Shown here piece by piece: positions 1-8,855 of a stretch of 32,523 bases of DNA. The position numbers and the translations under genes were made by a program. The notes under the pieces were generated by a model. It was not told the DNA's origin. It ran no database searches and saw nothing but the letters and a program-made list of their open reading frames with translations. Every line of letters starts with the position of its first letter. Positions within the stretch are counted from its first letter, which is position 1. Source of the stretch: Bacteroidota bacterium (GTDB lineage: Bacteria; Bacteroidota; Bacteroidia; Bacteroidales; DTGW01); the NCBI GenBank assembly GCA_020049015.1, contig JAIFLP010000062.1:1-32523 (forward strand), given 5' to 3'.

Positions 1-75
1 GAAAATTATTGATATCACAAATTTGTTAGGGTGCATAAGAAAAAACGATTCCGACTGCGATTTTTTAATAAAATA

Positions 76-107
76 TTTTGATTTAGTTATCCTTTAAGAT
101 AACTTTG
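76..107 (+). promoter_or_regulatory. Bacteroidota-type promoter (-33 TTTTG at 76-80, 19-nt spacer, -7 TAACTTTG at 100-107) with overlapping palindromic operator AGTTATC-CTTTAA-GATAACT (85-104)
   Basis: Motifs and spacing read directly; perfect 7-bp inverted repeat overlaps the -7 box just upstream of the toxin ATG at 112. Confidence 0.7.
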
Positions 108-111
108 CATC

Positions 112-447
112 ATGGCAAGACAAATAATATTTCACAGAGACTATTTCTTGGATTTTTATAAAAGCCTTGATGTTAAGGTTAAAACAAAAATTCAATATGT
201 ATTTGAATTGATAAAACAGGTAGATAGAGTTCCTGAAAAATTTCTTGCCCCAATGACTGGATATGATGGATTATTTGAGATTAGAATTGAATTTCAGTCA
301 AATATTTATCGGGTATTCAGTTGTTTCGATAAGGGACAATTGGTTGTTTTATTAAATGGATTTCAAAAAAAGACACAGAAAACGCCAAAAGATGAGATAG
401 AAAGAGCGATGCGATTAAAAAATGAATATTTTCAACTTAAAAAATAA
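112..447 (+). CDS. higB: HigB/phage Gp49-like (RelE/ParE superfamily) toxin
   Basis: 111-aa protein with 'GYDGLFEIRIEFQSNIYRVFSCFDKGQLVVLLNGFQKKTQKTP' typical of Gp49-like toxins; followed 5 nt later by an XRE antitoxin. Confidence 0.85.
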   Translation: MARQIIFHRDYFLDFYKSLDVKVKTKIQYVFELIKQVDRVPEKFLAPMTGYDGLFEIRIEFQSNIYRVFSCFDKGQLVVLLNGFQKKTQKTPKDEIERAMRLKNEYFQLKK

Positions 448-452
448 TAATT

Positions 453-752
453 ATGGATAAGTATAGCGGAATTAAGACTTTTGACGAGTTGATAGAAACT
501 GAACATGGAAAACTCGGTACAGAAAGCAGAAATGAGTATGAAGAACGAGCGCAAATGTTTATTGTAAGTGAGATGCTGAAAGAAGCAAGAAAGGATGCTA
601 ATATGACTCAAGAACAATTAGCCGTAAAAGCTGGAACGAAAAAGAGTTATATTTCAAAGATAGAGAATGCTAAAGGAAATATTCAACTATCTACCTTGAT
701 AAGGATATTTGAAAAAGGATTGAATCGTAGAGTTGGATTGACATTTTTATAA
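453..752 (+). CDS. higA: XRE-family HTH antitoxin (HigA-like)
   Basis: HTH signature 'MTQEQLAVKAGTKKSYISKIENAKGNIQLSTLIRIFEKGL'; directly downstream of the toxin. Confidence 0.85.
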   Translation: MDKYSGIKTFDELIETEHGKLGTESRNEYEERAQMFIVSEMLKEARKDANMTQEQLAVKAGTKKSYISKIENAKGNIQLSTLIRIFEKGLNRRVGLTFL

Positions 753-1110
753 TAATTACGCACCTTAACAACGGGTAATAAAACATGCCGGTTTTGTAGG
801 TTATTGAGCATTTCATCTCGCATCAAATTTTGTATCGTTGGATAGAGATGTAGTTCCGAAGTTCGGCACGAATTTATGCCCGCGAACGATAGGAAATATT
901 TTGTTTGGACGGGCGGAAAAATGGGATATGGAAACAAATCAAAAATATATTTTGCTGATAAATTATTCAACTATACTCATAAACTTATAGTTATTCATAT
1001 TATAGCAAAAGGCAAATTGAAATATTTAATAGAATCATGATTTTTACTCCGAGAGGCTGAAAATGTTTTTGTATATTTGGTTATCAGTTATTGGATCAAA
1101 TTATGTAGAT

Positions 1111-1450
1111 ATGGAATGTGAAAAAATTAAATCTCTTGATGATTTTTATCAATCTCTAAACGGCATGCCGATAACTAAAGAAAACGCAATATATAGAGGT
1201 CAGTCAAATATAGAATGGCCTTTAAAACCGAAATTACTAAGACAAAATGTAAGTAATGATCACGAAATATTTGAAAAAACTTTTTTTGTGCCCTTTCATC
1301 AAGATATAAACATACCGTTTCTCGAAAATAAAGATCCTCTAGTGATGGTAATGGTTTTACAGATCATGATGAATATTATTTGCAATAAATATTGAGAAGG
1401 CTTATGTGTTCTTTGATAATGAAAAATATGATATTGAAAATTTATGTATT
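1111..1450 (+). pseudogene. Decayed FRG-domain protein
   Basis: N-terminal 'IKSLDDFYQSL...AIYRGQSNIEWPLKPKLLR' matches FRG domains, then the frame degenerates; a later frame reads 'EKAYVFFDNEKYDIENLCINGL', suggesting deletion or frameshift. Confidence 0.6.
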
Positions 1451-1457
1451 AATGGTC

Positions 1458-4124
1458 TTATTTGCTTAAATAAATCAAAAATTTATTTGCCAAATATTTA
1501 AAACCTGAGGTACGACTTACTTCATTGTGTGGGATTAGCAAGTATTTCCATGCTTTGCCTTCGTTTTGTAAGGTGTACTCGGTTGCGTGTTTGCAATAGC
1601 GAACGGCAGCTTCTTTTTTGGCAACAACGCTTTGTTCTTCGGTTTGGTCGGAACGTTTTACTTCAATCATGTATATGGTTGAGGGGGTTTCGACTACAAA
1701 ATCGGGTTCGTAGCGTTTTGAGTTGTTGTCCCAATAAATACGGAACTGGTTAGGTGCCGGACGCATCCACTTTAATACGTCTTTATCGTTGTCTAAAACA
1801 AACGAAAGGTCTTGTTCGGCTTTGCTGTCAAATTTATAATCGAAGTGACAGGCTTTCTCAAAACCTCTGAAAACGTATTTAGGTATGTTTTTTGTCGGGT
1901 TTATAATATCCCGATAATCTCGATAACCTTTATTGACTAATGCTGAAAAACTCCATTGCTCGATACGCACAAAGGGGAATACCTTTGGGTCAATATATTC
2001 GGGTGTTGAAAGAACAAAATGTTCTTTCATTTGCGTGTAAATCTTTTCGGCAATAGCTGTTTTGAATTGATAAACCGTAAGGTTTAGTTCTTTGTCGTTG
2101 GGTATATTGTTTTTGAGGGCTTCGAAAGCTTGTGAAGCCAATTGATATAAAAGGTCTGAATTGTCGTCGTAATCTATTTCGGGATAGTTGATAAGCTCGG
2201 CAATGATTAATTTAACTGGATTGCCATACGAACCGCTGGCTTTGGCTTTGAGGGTTTCGACATTGCGACCGTCACGTAAATCCATACGGATAATTTCCTG
2301 CTCTAATGCTGTATAATTGATGCCTGAAATATCTAAAGTGAATGAATTAAACGAAGCGATAACGTCGCCTTGAACCAAGTCCATACGTGGAATTTCGATG
2401 ATATTGTTTTTGTATTCCGTAACCATTTTCTCGTAAATGGCTTCGGCTTCTTCTACAATTTGTTTTGCAAACATATTGAGCTGACCTGTATTTAAGTTTT
2501 GCTCAACCTGACGGATAACCTTACGTTTTACTTCTTCTTTGTTTAAATCTTCAACTTTGCGAACGCCCTGCATGGTATTAAAATCGGGCAATACATTTAT
2601 GATTGCTTTTTTTGCATCTAATGTATTTTGCGCCTTCTGCTTCTTTTCGGGTTCTGCAATTTTGTGAATTTCCTTTTGCTCGTCCTCAAATTTGGTTTGA
2701 ATGGATTCTTTGGCAACCACCACTTCTGTTTTTTCTTTTAAATCGGTTTCATCGATTTCGATGAAACTCATTTTGTTCAGTACTGAATTTGGGTCTTTCG
2801 CTGCGTGAGCAACAATGGTAAGTTTATCAATTTTATCGTCGCCGGTACGTTTGCCCTCGTAAGGTAAGCGTAAACCACGACCAATGGTTTGCTCGACCAA
2901 AATACTGGCATTGGCTGCACGAAGTGGAACAATGGTATAAAGATTGGTTACGTCCCAACCTTCTTTTAGCATGTTTACGTGTATTACAATTTCAATTTTA
3001 TTATCGGGATGCTCTAAACTAAGGAATTGCGGAGCAATGAAATCGTCGTTTTTGGTTGATGAATCGATTTGCAGAGCTTTATCTTTGTATTGACCTTCGA
3101 AGAAATCGTCGGAATTTACAAGCTCGTGTATTTCGTTGGCGTGGCTAATGTCTTTACAAACCACTAAAATGAATGGTTTTACCAGTTTTATATTGTTGTT
3201 GGCTGCGTATATTTCGAGTTCATTTTTGGTGTCCTGATGAATACTGATTGCATCTTCGAGTTTGATAATTTCAATTTCCCGTTCGGACATTCCTTTGGAA
3301 TTGAAATTTTTGCGTGTAGCAATTGCAGGACTTTTTACATATTTTTTATCGTCCAAAGCCTGTGCCAAGGAGTATTCGTACACCACGTTGCGGAACGCAA
3401 CGCCATCCTGACCAATAGGGGTTGCGGTAAGTTCTAAGCCAAGAACGGGCTTTAGCTCGTTTATGGCGTTTTTACTGGCATCGCCGTGGTAACGGTGTGC
3501 CTCGTCCATAAGAATTACCAAGTCGTCGAGTTTAGAAAGATATTCCCAATAGCTTTGTCCTAAATATTCTGATAGTCTTTTTATTTTAGGGGCTTTGCCT
3601 TTTTCTGCTCCACGGTTTGCCTCGGTGGTATCACGATTGAACTTTTGGATATTGAATATATTGATACGGATTTCCTGCTCGCTGAAAAGGCGACCTTGTT
3701 GTGCATAATTTTCGCCAGTAATAATGCGGGGTTGATTGTGTACAAACTCGGCAATACCATTGAACACATATTTGTAATAGGCAGGATTGCCAAAGTCTTC
3801 AATTAATTTTTCGTAGATGGTGCTGCCCGGAGCAAGGATAAAAAAGTTGCGTATGCCTTTTTGCAAATACAAATAGGTAATAAAAGCACCCATTAACCTT
3901 GTTTTACCTACCCCCGTAGCTATTGAAAAAGCAAGCGAAGGAAATTCACGCTCGAAATCGGTGCAGGTAGGAAATTTTTCTTTAACCTTTTGCAGTTCGG
4001 CAATCAAATCGACTTCTTTATTCAAGCTAAGTGTGTCGGATAGTTGTGCCACAATATCGAGCGAATCCTGCAAGGGTTCGCGGAGCGAAAGGCGTTGTTT
4101 AATGGAGTTGGCAGTATTATTCAT
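1458..4124 (-). CDS. Type III restriction Res-like DEAD/DEAH helicase with C-terminal PD-(D/E)xK nuclease
   Basis: Walker A 'ATGVGKTR', 'DEAH' box, 'TIGRGLRLPY', C-terminal 'YEPDFVVETPSTIYMIEVKRS' nuclease motif. Confidence 0.88.
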   Translation of the reverse strand: MNNTANSIKQRLSLREPLQDSLDIVAQLSDTLSLNKEVDLIAELQKVKEKFPTCTDFEREFPSLAFSIATGVGKTRLMGAFITYLYLQKGIRNFFILAPGSTIYEKLIEDFGNPAYYKYVFNGIAEFVHNQPRIITGENYAQQGRLFSEQEIRINIFNIQKFNRDTTEANRGAEKGKAPKIKRLSEYLGQSYWEYLSKLDDLVILMDEAHRYHGDASKNAINELKPVLGLELTATPIGQDGVAFRNVVYEYSLAQALDDKKYVKSPAIATRKNFNSKGMSEREIEIIKLEDAISIHQDTKNELEIYAANNNIKLVKPFILVVCKDISHANEIHELVNSDDFFEGQYKDKALQIDSSTKNDDFIAPQFLSLEHPDNKIEIVIHVNMLKEGWDVTNLYTIVPLRAANASILVEQTIGRGLRLPYEGKRTGDDKIDKLTIVAHAAKDPNSVLNKMSFIEIDETDLKEKTEVVVAKESIQTKFEDEQKEIHKIAEPEKKQKAQNTLDAKKAIINVLPDFNTMQGVRKVEDLNKEEVKRKVIRQVEQNLNTGQLNMFAKQIVEEAEAIYEKMVTEYKNNIIEIPRMDLVQGDVIASFNSFTLDISGINYTALEQEIIRMDLRDGRNVETLKAKASGSYGNPVKLIIAELINYPEIDYDDNSDLLYQLASQAFEALKNNIPNDKELNLTVYQFKTAIAEKIYTQMKEHFVLSTPEYIDPKVFPFVRIEQWSFSALVNKGYRDYRDIINPTKNIPKYVFRGFEKACHFDYKFDSKAEQDLSFVLDNDKDVLKWMRPAPNQFRIYWDNNSKRYEPDFVVETPSTIYMIEVKRSDQTEEQSVVAKKEAAVRYCKHATEYTLQNEGKAWKYLLIPHNEVSRTSGFKYLANKFLIYLSK

Positions 4125-4734
4125 TTACGCTAAGCTTTATTCGTTTTGATGTAATAATTTTTGCTGAGTTACAACCTTTAATTCTAATCTTCTTTGTAAC
4201 AATTAAATTTTCAATACTCCATTCCTCTTTCACAAAAGAGAATAATGTGCTATTAAAATCGGACACAAGATTTGGAAATGAAATAATTGCATACACTAAT
4301 TGTTCCTTATCAATTATGTTTTTCTCTCTGAAATATTCTACTGTTGAAATAATTTGAGAAACCATTTTTTCGGGATAATTCAAGTCATCACGTATTCTGA
4401 ATGCAGCAGCTTCATTATTTGCATATTTGGTTTCAATTGTTAAAACCCAACTTTTACTATCAAATTCCGATGGAAAAGAAATGCATTCGCATTGACTTGC
4501 CTGTGAACCACGAGAAATCGGAAGTGCATTTTCTCCAAATGTATCTATCAAAATAGTTAATTCGTTTGCATTGTAAAGGCAAACACTATTTATTTCATTT
4601 TGCTTTATATTAAATATATCAACACCTTTAGTTTTGTCAATATCTTTCCAGTCAACAATGTGTATTTCAGGATAATTAACTTCTTGAAAAGTATGCTTTT
4701 CATTAGGAAGAGTTGCAAGAATTTTATCCTTCAT
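4117..4734 (-). CDS. Unknown 205-aa protein coupled to the AAA ATPase; possible PD-(D/E)xK-like fold
   Basis: ORF overlaps upstream ATPase by 11 nt and downstream res by 8 nt; contains 'FDSKSWVLTIETKYA' (D...ExK-like). Family not recognised. Confidence 0.75.
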   Translation of the reverse strand: MKDKILATLPNEKHTFQEVNYPEIHIVDWKDIDKTKGVDIFNIKQNEINSVCLYNANELTILIDTFGENALPISRGSQASQCECISFPSEFDSKSWVLTIETKYANNEAAAFRIRDDLNYPEKMVSQIISTVEYFREKNIIDKEQLVYAIISFPNLVSDFNSTLFSFVKEEWSIENLIVTKKIRIKGCNSAKIITSKRIKLSVNE

Positions 4735-5992
4735 TGTTGCCTATTTTTAGATATGTCAACAAATCATAATACTCTTCCATAACATCATTCATAATACCAT
4801 TGAAGTAATGTTTACTAATAGTGCCGGTATCGTTATTTTTTATTTGACGTATGGTGCCTTTTCCATATTGAATTTCCCAAACAGAAACTAATTCAGGGTT
4901 AATCCATGAATATTTGCTTTGTAGTTCGTTTTGAACTTCTTTTGGAATATTATCTTTCACCAAACCACCCATCATGCAGTTATTTAAGGCATAAAGAACA
5001 TAAGGACTATGTGTAGTTATAATCAGCGTATGATTTCTATCTTTATCTGTTACCTTTTCCAACAGGTGATAGATTAATTCTTTTTGGGTTTCAGGGAATA
5101 GGTTTTGTTCAGGTTCTTCAATAATTACATTAGAAAAATGATAGTCAGTAGATAAGCCTATTTTGTTCCATATTTTTTCTTTTGTTTCTTCAAGTAATTT
5201 AGCATTAGAAGAATCCTCAGACTTATGTTGAAATTTTTGAGTTTTTAACATCCAGTCATAATCTGCATGCATACTTTCCGGTAATAATTCTCTAATGTAC
5301 TTTTCTTCAGCTGGGGAAGTGAATTTTTTTTGCAAATACAAGGCATTAAACATATATTCAGAAACAACAAGTAGCGGAATAATTGATTGTTGACCACTAG
5401 AAGACCGTTGTAATAATATCTTTTTCTTGTTTACTAATGTTAAAATATCCGACTTGGACTGACTATCATATTTGTAAGTTACGTCAATCGATTTCAATGG
5501 ACTAGGATATTCTTTATCTTTTGTAAGAGTTTCTTTGAAAGACATCCAATCTGTCAGAAAATTTATAATATTGTCGTAGCTATCACTGTACTTTTGTAAA
5601 TTGGGTATAGCCGCAGCAAAATTTCTTTCGGCTGGTATATACTCAATTTTTAAATTTTTGTACCTACTTGCATTTGCTTTAGGCATAATACTAGCTTCCC
5701 TCAAAATGCCTTTTACTTTGAAACTAATTTTCGTCCATTCACTTTCGTAGGTTATTTCCGATTTATCGGAAAAATACTCTTCATCCATCCTGTGGAATTT
5801 AAGTAAACCACTATAAAAATCGTATTCGCCACCGGTTAGAAGGTAATTTTTCTCGTACCAGCTACATTGGCTGCAAATTTTTGCAATGGTACTTTTACCA
5901 CTACTTTGAGGGCCCATGAATACATTGATTTTATTCAAATCGAATGTTGCTTCGGTTATTGGACCAATATTTTTAATTGTTAAACTTGCCAT
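4724..5992 (-). CDS. ABC-type AAA ATPase (AAA_21/OLD-like ATPase domain, no evident TOPRIM)
   Basis: Walker A 'GPQSSGKST', signature 'SSSGQQS', Walker B 'VIIEEPEQNLFPETQ', H-loop 'ITTHSPYVL'. Confidence 0.88.
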   Translation of the reverse strand: MASLTIKNIGPITEATFDLNKINVFMGPQSSGKSTIAKICSQCSWYEKNYLLTGGEYDFYSGLLKFHRMDEEYFSDKSEITYESEWTKISFKVKGILREASIMPKANASRYKNLKIEYIPAERNFAAAIPNLQKYSDSYDNIINFLTDWMSFKETLTKDKEYPSPLKSIDVTYKYDSQSKSDILTLVNKKKILLQRSSSGQQSIIPLLVVSEYMFNALYLQKKFTSPAEEKYIRELLPESMHADYDWMLKTQKFQHKSEDSSNAKLLEETKEKIWNKIGLSTDYHFSNVIIEEPEQNLFPETQKELIYHLLEKVTDKDRNHTLIITTHSPYVLYALNNCMMGGLVKDNIPKEVQNELQSKYSWINPELVSVWEIQYGKGTIRQIKNNDTGTISKHYFNGIMNDVMEEYYDLLTYLKIGNNEG

Positions 5993-6003
5993 ATTCGTAT
6001 ATT

Positions 6004-7650
6004 TTAGAATAATGTTCCTTGAATGTTCTTATTGTCATTTATTTCCTGAACAGATATTTCAATATCCTCCGGTTCAATTTCTTCTGTTTCATCAACAGGC
6101 ATATTTACAATATTGAGGCTGTAATCTTCTTTACCAAATTCGCACCTGCCCAGCAGCATTTGAGGTATTTTTTTGATGGTTATATTGCTGTATTTGCCCT
6201 TACACTCGTTTTGAAAACTCTTGCAACAAATAAGCAAACTTTCGCCCGGTTGCATTTCTTCCTGTATTTGGTCGAGGCTTTCAACGGTAATAAATTGTGT
6301 GGTGGTATAAATAAAATCTTGCCCGCTGCTGGTACCCTGTTTCCAATACAAACTATCGTGGGGTTGGTATTTAAAACCTTCTTGCTTTGCCATTGCGGCG
6401 GCTAACATGGTGGGGTTGTATTGGCTATCAATTACCCAATTGCCGTATTTGTCTTTTTGTAACATGCTTGGGGCAAGGGTGTAAAACTTGAAGCCACCAC
6501 CGCCTTGCCAATCAACAGCTTTACTAATGCCGCCTTGCTCACCATCAACCACTTGTTTTAAGCGTGGAAAACAGTGTGTTTTTGCATGTTCTCCCAATTC
6601 AATTCCAATCCACCTGCGACCCATTTTGTGAGCAACTGCTGAGGTAGTTCCTGAACCGAGGAATGAATCGAGGACGAGGTCGCCAGAGTTTGAAGCAATT
6701 GTTAATACTCTTTCAATTAATCGCTCTGGCTTTGGGGTTTCAAAAGCATTTTCATTACCGAAGAGCTTATTAACTTCTTTTTTAGCCTCTTGATTATGTC
6801 CAACTTCACTATTCGGCCACCAAGTCCAAGCTGAAATTCCATTTATTTCACTTAGGTAAGTCTTTTTTCGAGGAACGGAATCACCATTTATTCCAAACCA
6901 AATTTTACCTTCTTTTTGTAATTCTAAAAATACTGGTTCAATATTTCGCCAGCAGGAACCAGCTCGTGGAGAATATTTTTTCCCTGAAGGTGTTGTTATT
7001 TCATACATTTGATTAGGTCTAAAACCTTTTGCCATGTAATCAGCCGAAACCCAAGGACCATTTGCATCATTGTCTGGGTTACTATATCTTTCTAATTGAT
7101 TATTAGATGATGGCAACATATTTAATTCCTTTTTGAAATCTTCAATACATTTTGCATAAACTAATATATGGTCATGTCCTGCACCTATTGTGGCTCTCAT
7201 ATCAGGTTGAATCCTTTTTTGCCATACAACGTTTGCAACAAAGTTTATTCTTCCAAAAATCTCATCACACATTACTTTGCAATAGTGAACCTCATTGTCG
7301 TCTAATGTAACCCAAATACTTCCATCATTTTTAAGAAGTGTTCGTAGTAATTCAAGTCTTGGTCTAATTAAATTCAACCAAAGCGAATGTTCTACGCCAT
7401 CATCATAATGTTCGAATGCATTGCCCGTATTGTAAGGCGGGTCAATATAAATACACTTTACTTTTCCTGCATAGTCTTGTTCGAGGGCTTTAAGTGCAAG
7501 TAGGTTGTCGCCATGTATGAGCATGTTTTCGCTCTTGGGGTCGCCGTAACTATATTCGGGATTCTCGATAAGGATACGTGGTTCGAGCTTTGGTTCATCG
7601 CCTTTGCCAATCCACGTAAGTTCGAGTTTTTGTAGTTTATTTTGAGACAT
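6004..7650 (-). CDS. Site-specific DNA N6-adenine methyltransferase, type III Mod-like (beta class)
   Basis: 'DPPYNTGNAFEHYDD' motif IV followed downstream by 'DLVLDSFLGSGTTSAVAHKMGRRWIGIEL' motif I. Confidence 0.9.
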   Translation of the reverse strand: MSQNKLQKLELTWIGKGDEPKLEPRILIENPEYSYGDPKSENMLIHGDNLLALKALEQDYAGKVKCIYIDPPYNTGNAFEHYDDGVEHSLWLNLIRPRLELLRTLLKNDGSIWVTLDDNEVHYCKVMCDEIFGRINFVANVVWQKRIQPDMRATIGAGHDHILVYAKCIEDFKKELNMLPSSNNQLERYSNPDNDANGPWVSADYMAKGFRPNQMYEITTPSGKKYSPRAGSCWRNIEPVFLELQKEGKIWFGINGDSVPRKKTYLSEINGISAWTWWPNSEVGHNQEAKKEVNKLFGNENAFETPKPERLIERVLTIASNSGDLVLDSFLGSGTTSAVAHKMGRRWIGIELGEHAKTHCFPRLKQVVDGEQGGISKAVDWQGGGGFKFYTLAPSMLQKDKYGNWVIDSQYNPTMLAAAMAKQEGFKYQPHDSLYWKQGTSSGQDFIYTTTQFITVESLDQIQEEMQPGESLLICCKSFQNECKGKYSNITIKKIPQMLLGRCEFGKEDYSLNIVNMPVDETEEIEPEDIEISVQEINDNKNIQGTLF

Positions 7651-7661
7651 ATATATTTAGC

Positions 7662-8567
7662 TTATTTTAGCCATAATGGCTGGTTTTGCCAGTTGTTTTT
7701 CAGGCCTAATGCTTTTGGGTCAACACTTGGGAACTTTGCCAATAAATTAACTAAATTGGTTTTGAAATTATTACTGGGTTGTATAGTGTCTAAAAGATAT
7801 TTTAAACAGCACAGATGAATATATAAAAATTGGAAATCGCTTTCAGTTATAACATCGGAAATCCATGGATTTGGAGGATTGGGCAATAATTTGGGTCTTC
7901 CTGGTAAGTTTTTGTTCCAAATACGGCTGTGGTGGGCGCAATAATTGCGAATTTGAGCTATAGATTGTAGCCAGCTTGGTAAAAAAGTATGGTTTGCTGT
8001 ACCATATTCCTTAGCAATGATATCTTTCGATTTTATGTTGTTTTTTAAATTGCCATAAAGTTTTGATAAACTTCCAAAACTTGTTAATTCAAGGGTTTTC
8101 CATGCCGGAGGAAATCTCAAATCATCTTTGTGTTTTTTCTTGTGTTCTTTTATAAACGCATCTTTGGATCTTTCAATTTCAAGGTCAATAGATGCTAATG
8201 TTTTAATAATTTCGCTAGAATTAATAAATAAATCAATGTTTTGAAACCACCAAGGGCCAAACTCGTGCGAAAGGTGATAAATTAGTTTCGTTCTTAGACT
8301 AATTTCTATTTTTTCAATTGCATCAAAAATTAGAATTCGCAATTCTCTATCGAAATTATATAAAGCAATAACATCTTTAAAACGGCTATTGGGTTTAAAT
8401 TGATGCGCATCTTTATCCGCCTGCATTGGCCACCAATAACCAGCAAGGCGATAATAACTAATATGCGACAAATAATGCTCAGCATTATCGCTTTCTTCAA
8501 TAGCCAAACCTCTTTCTTTAAGTTTAACTATTTGTTCCTGAATACTTGATGCCTTTTTTTCAAACAT
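7662..8567 (-). CDS. Abi_2/AbiD-AbiF family abortive infection protein with HEPN RNase motif
   Basis: 'HYLSHISYYRLAGYWWP...FDRELRILIFDAIEKIEISLRTKLIYHLS...SIAQIRNYCAHHSRIWN'; RNYCAHH (7929-7949) is the Rx4-6H HEPN motif. Confidence 0.88.
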   Translation of the reverse strand: MFEKKASSIQEQIVKLKERGLAIEESDNAEHYLSHISYYRLAGYWWPMQADKDAHQFKPNSRFKDVIALYNFDRELRILIFDAIEKIEISLRTKLIYHLSHEFGPWWFQNIDLFINSSEIIKTLASIDLEIERSKDAFIKEHKKKHKDDLRFPPAWKTLELTSFGSLSKLYGNLKNNIKSKDIIAKEYGTANHTFLPSWLQSIAQIRNYCAHHSRIWNKNLPGRPKLLPNPPNPWISDVITESDFQFLYIHLCCLKYLLDTIQPSNNFKTNLVNLLAKFPSVDPKALGLKNNWQNQPLWLK

Positions 8568-8586
8568 AGTAAAGATGAAAATTATG

Positions 8587-8627
8587 TAAAAAAATACCCG
8601 CTGGCAAATTTATGCCAATCGGGTATT
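8587..8627 (-). terminator. Intrinsic terminator between ncRNA candidate and abi gene
   Basis: Minus strand AATACCCG-AT-TGGCA-taaatt-TGCCA-G-CGGGTATT followed by a T run. Confidence 0.8.
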
Positions 8628-8755
8628 TGTATAATAAAATAGGGTTGCTAAGTGTGCATTAAAAAAAGGCAAAGCAACCACGTTATGACAAGCTATAAAA
8701 GCAAAAGACACACCCTGGGACGCTGTTCTTAAGGGTAGCGTGGTGTGTACTGTTA
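8588..8755 (-). ncRNA. Candidate structured small RNA upstream of the Abi_2/HEPN gene (AbiF-associated RNA-like)
   Basis: Bounded by Bacteroidota-type promoter and intrinsic terminator. Stem 8708-8714/8742-8748 (ACACACC/GGTGTGT) continues into 8720-8724/8737-8741 (ACGCT/AGCGT); second stem 8643-8649/8673-8679 (GGTTGCT/AGCAACC). Confidence 0.65.
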
Positions 8756-8758
8756 CTG

Positions 8759-8788
8759 CAAACATACTACAAAATTTTAAAATTGCAA
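8759..8788 (-). promoter_or_regulatory. Bacteroidota-type promoter for ncRNA candidate
   Basis: Minus strand TTG (8788-8786), 19-nt spacer, TATGTTTG (8766-8759), matching TTTG / TAnnTTTG. Confidence 0.65.
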
Positions 8789-8855
8789 CATTTTTACTAT
8801 AAAAAAAAACAAACAAGGACCTCGAAATTTCATTAAACCCTATTGGCATGAGTAT

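Noticed and set aside
1529-3437. Plus-strand ORFs antisense to res (1529..1753, 3237..3437)
   Set aside because: Low-complexity or unlikely composition, fully overlapped by strongly supported res coding sequence.
8610-8855. C-terminal half of ORF 9068..8610 as protein
   Set aside because: Overlaps a promoter, inverted-repeat stems and an intrinsic terminator; composition is unlike DinD and better explained as noncoding.
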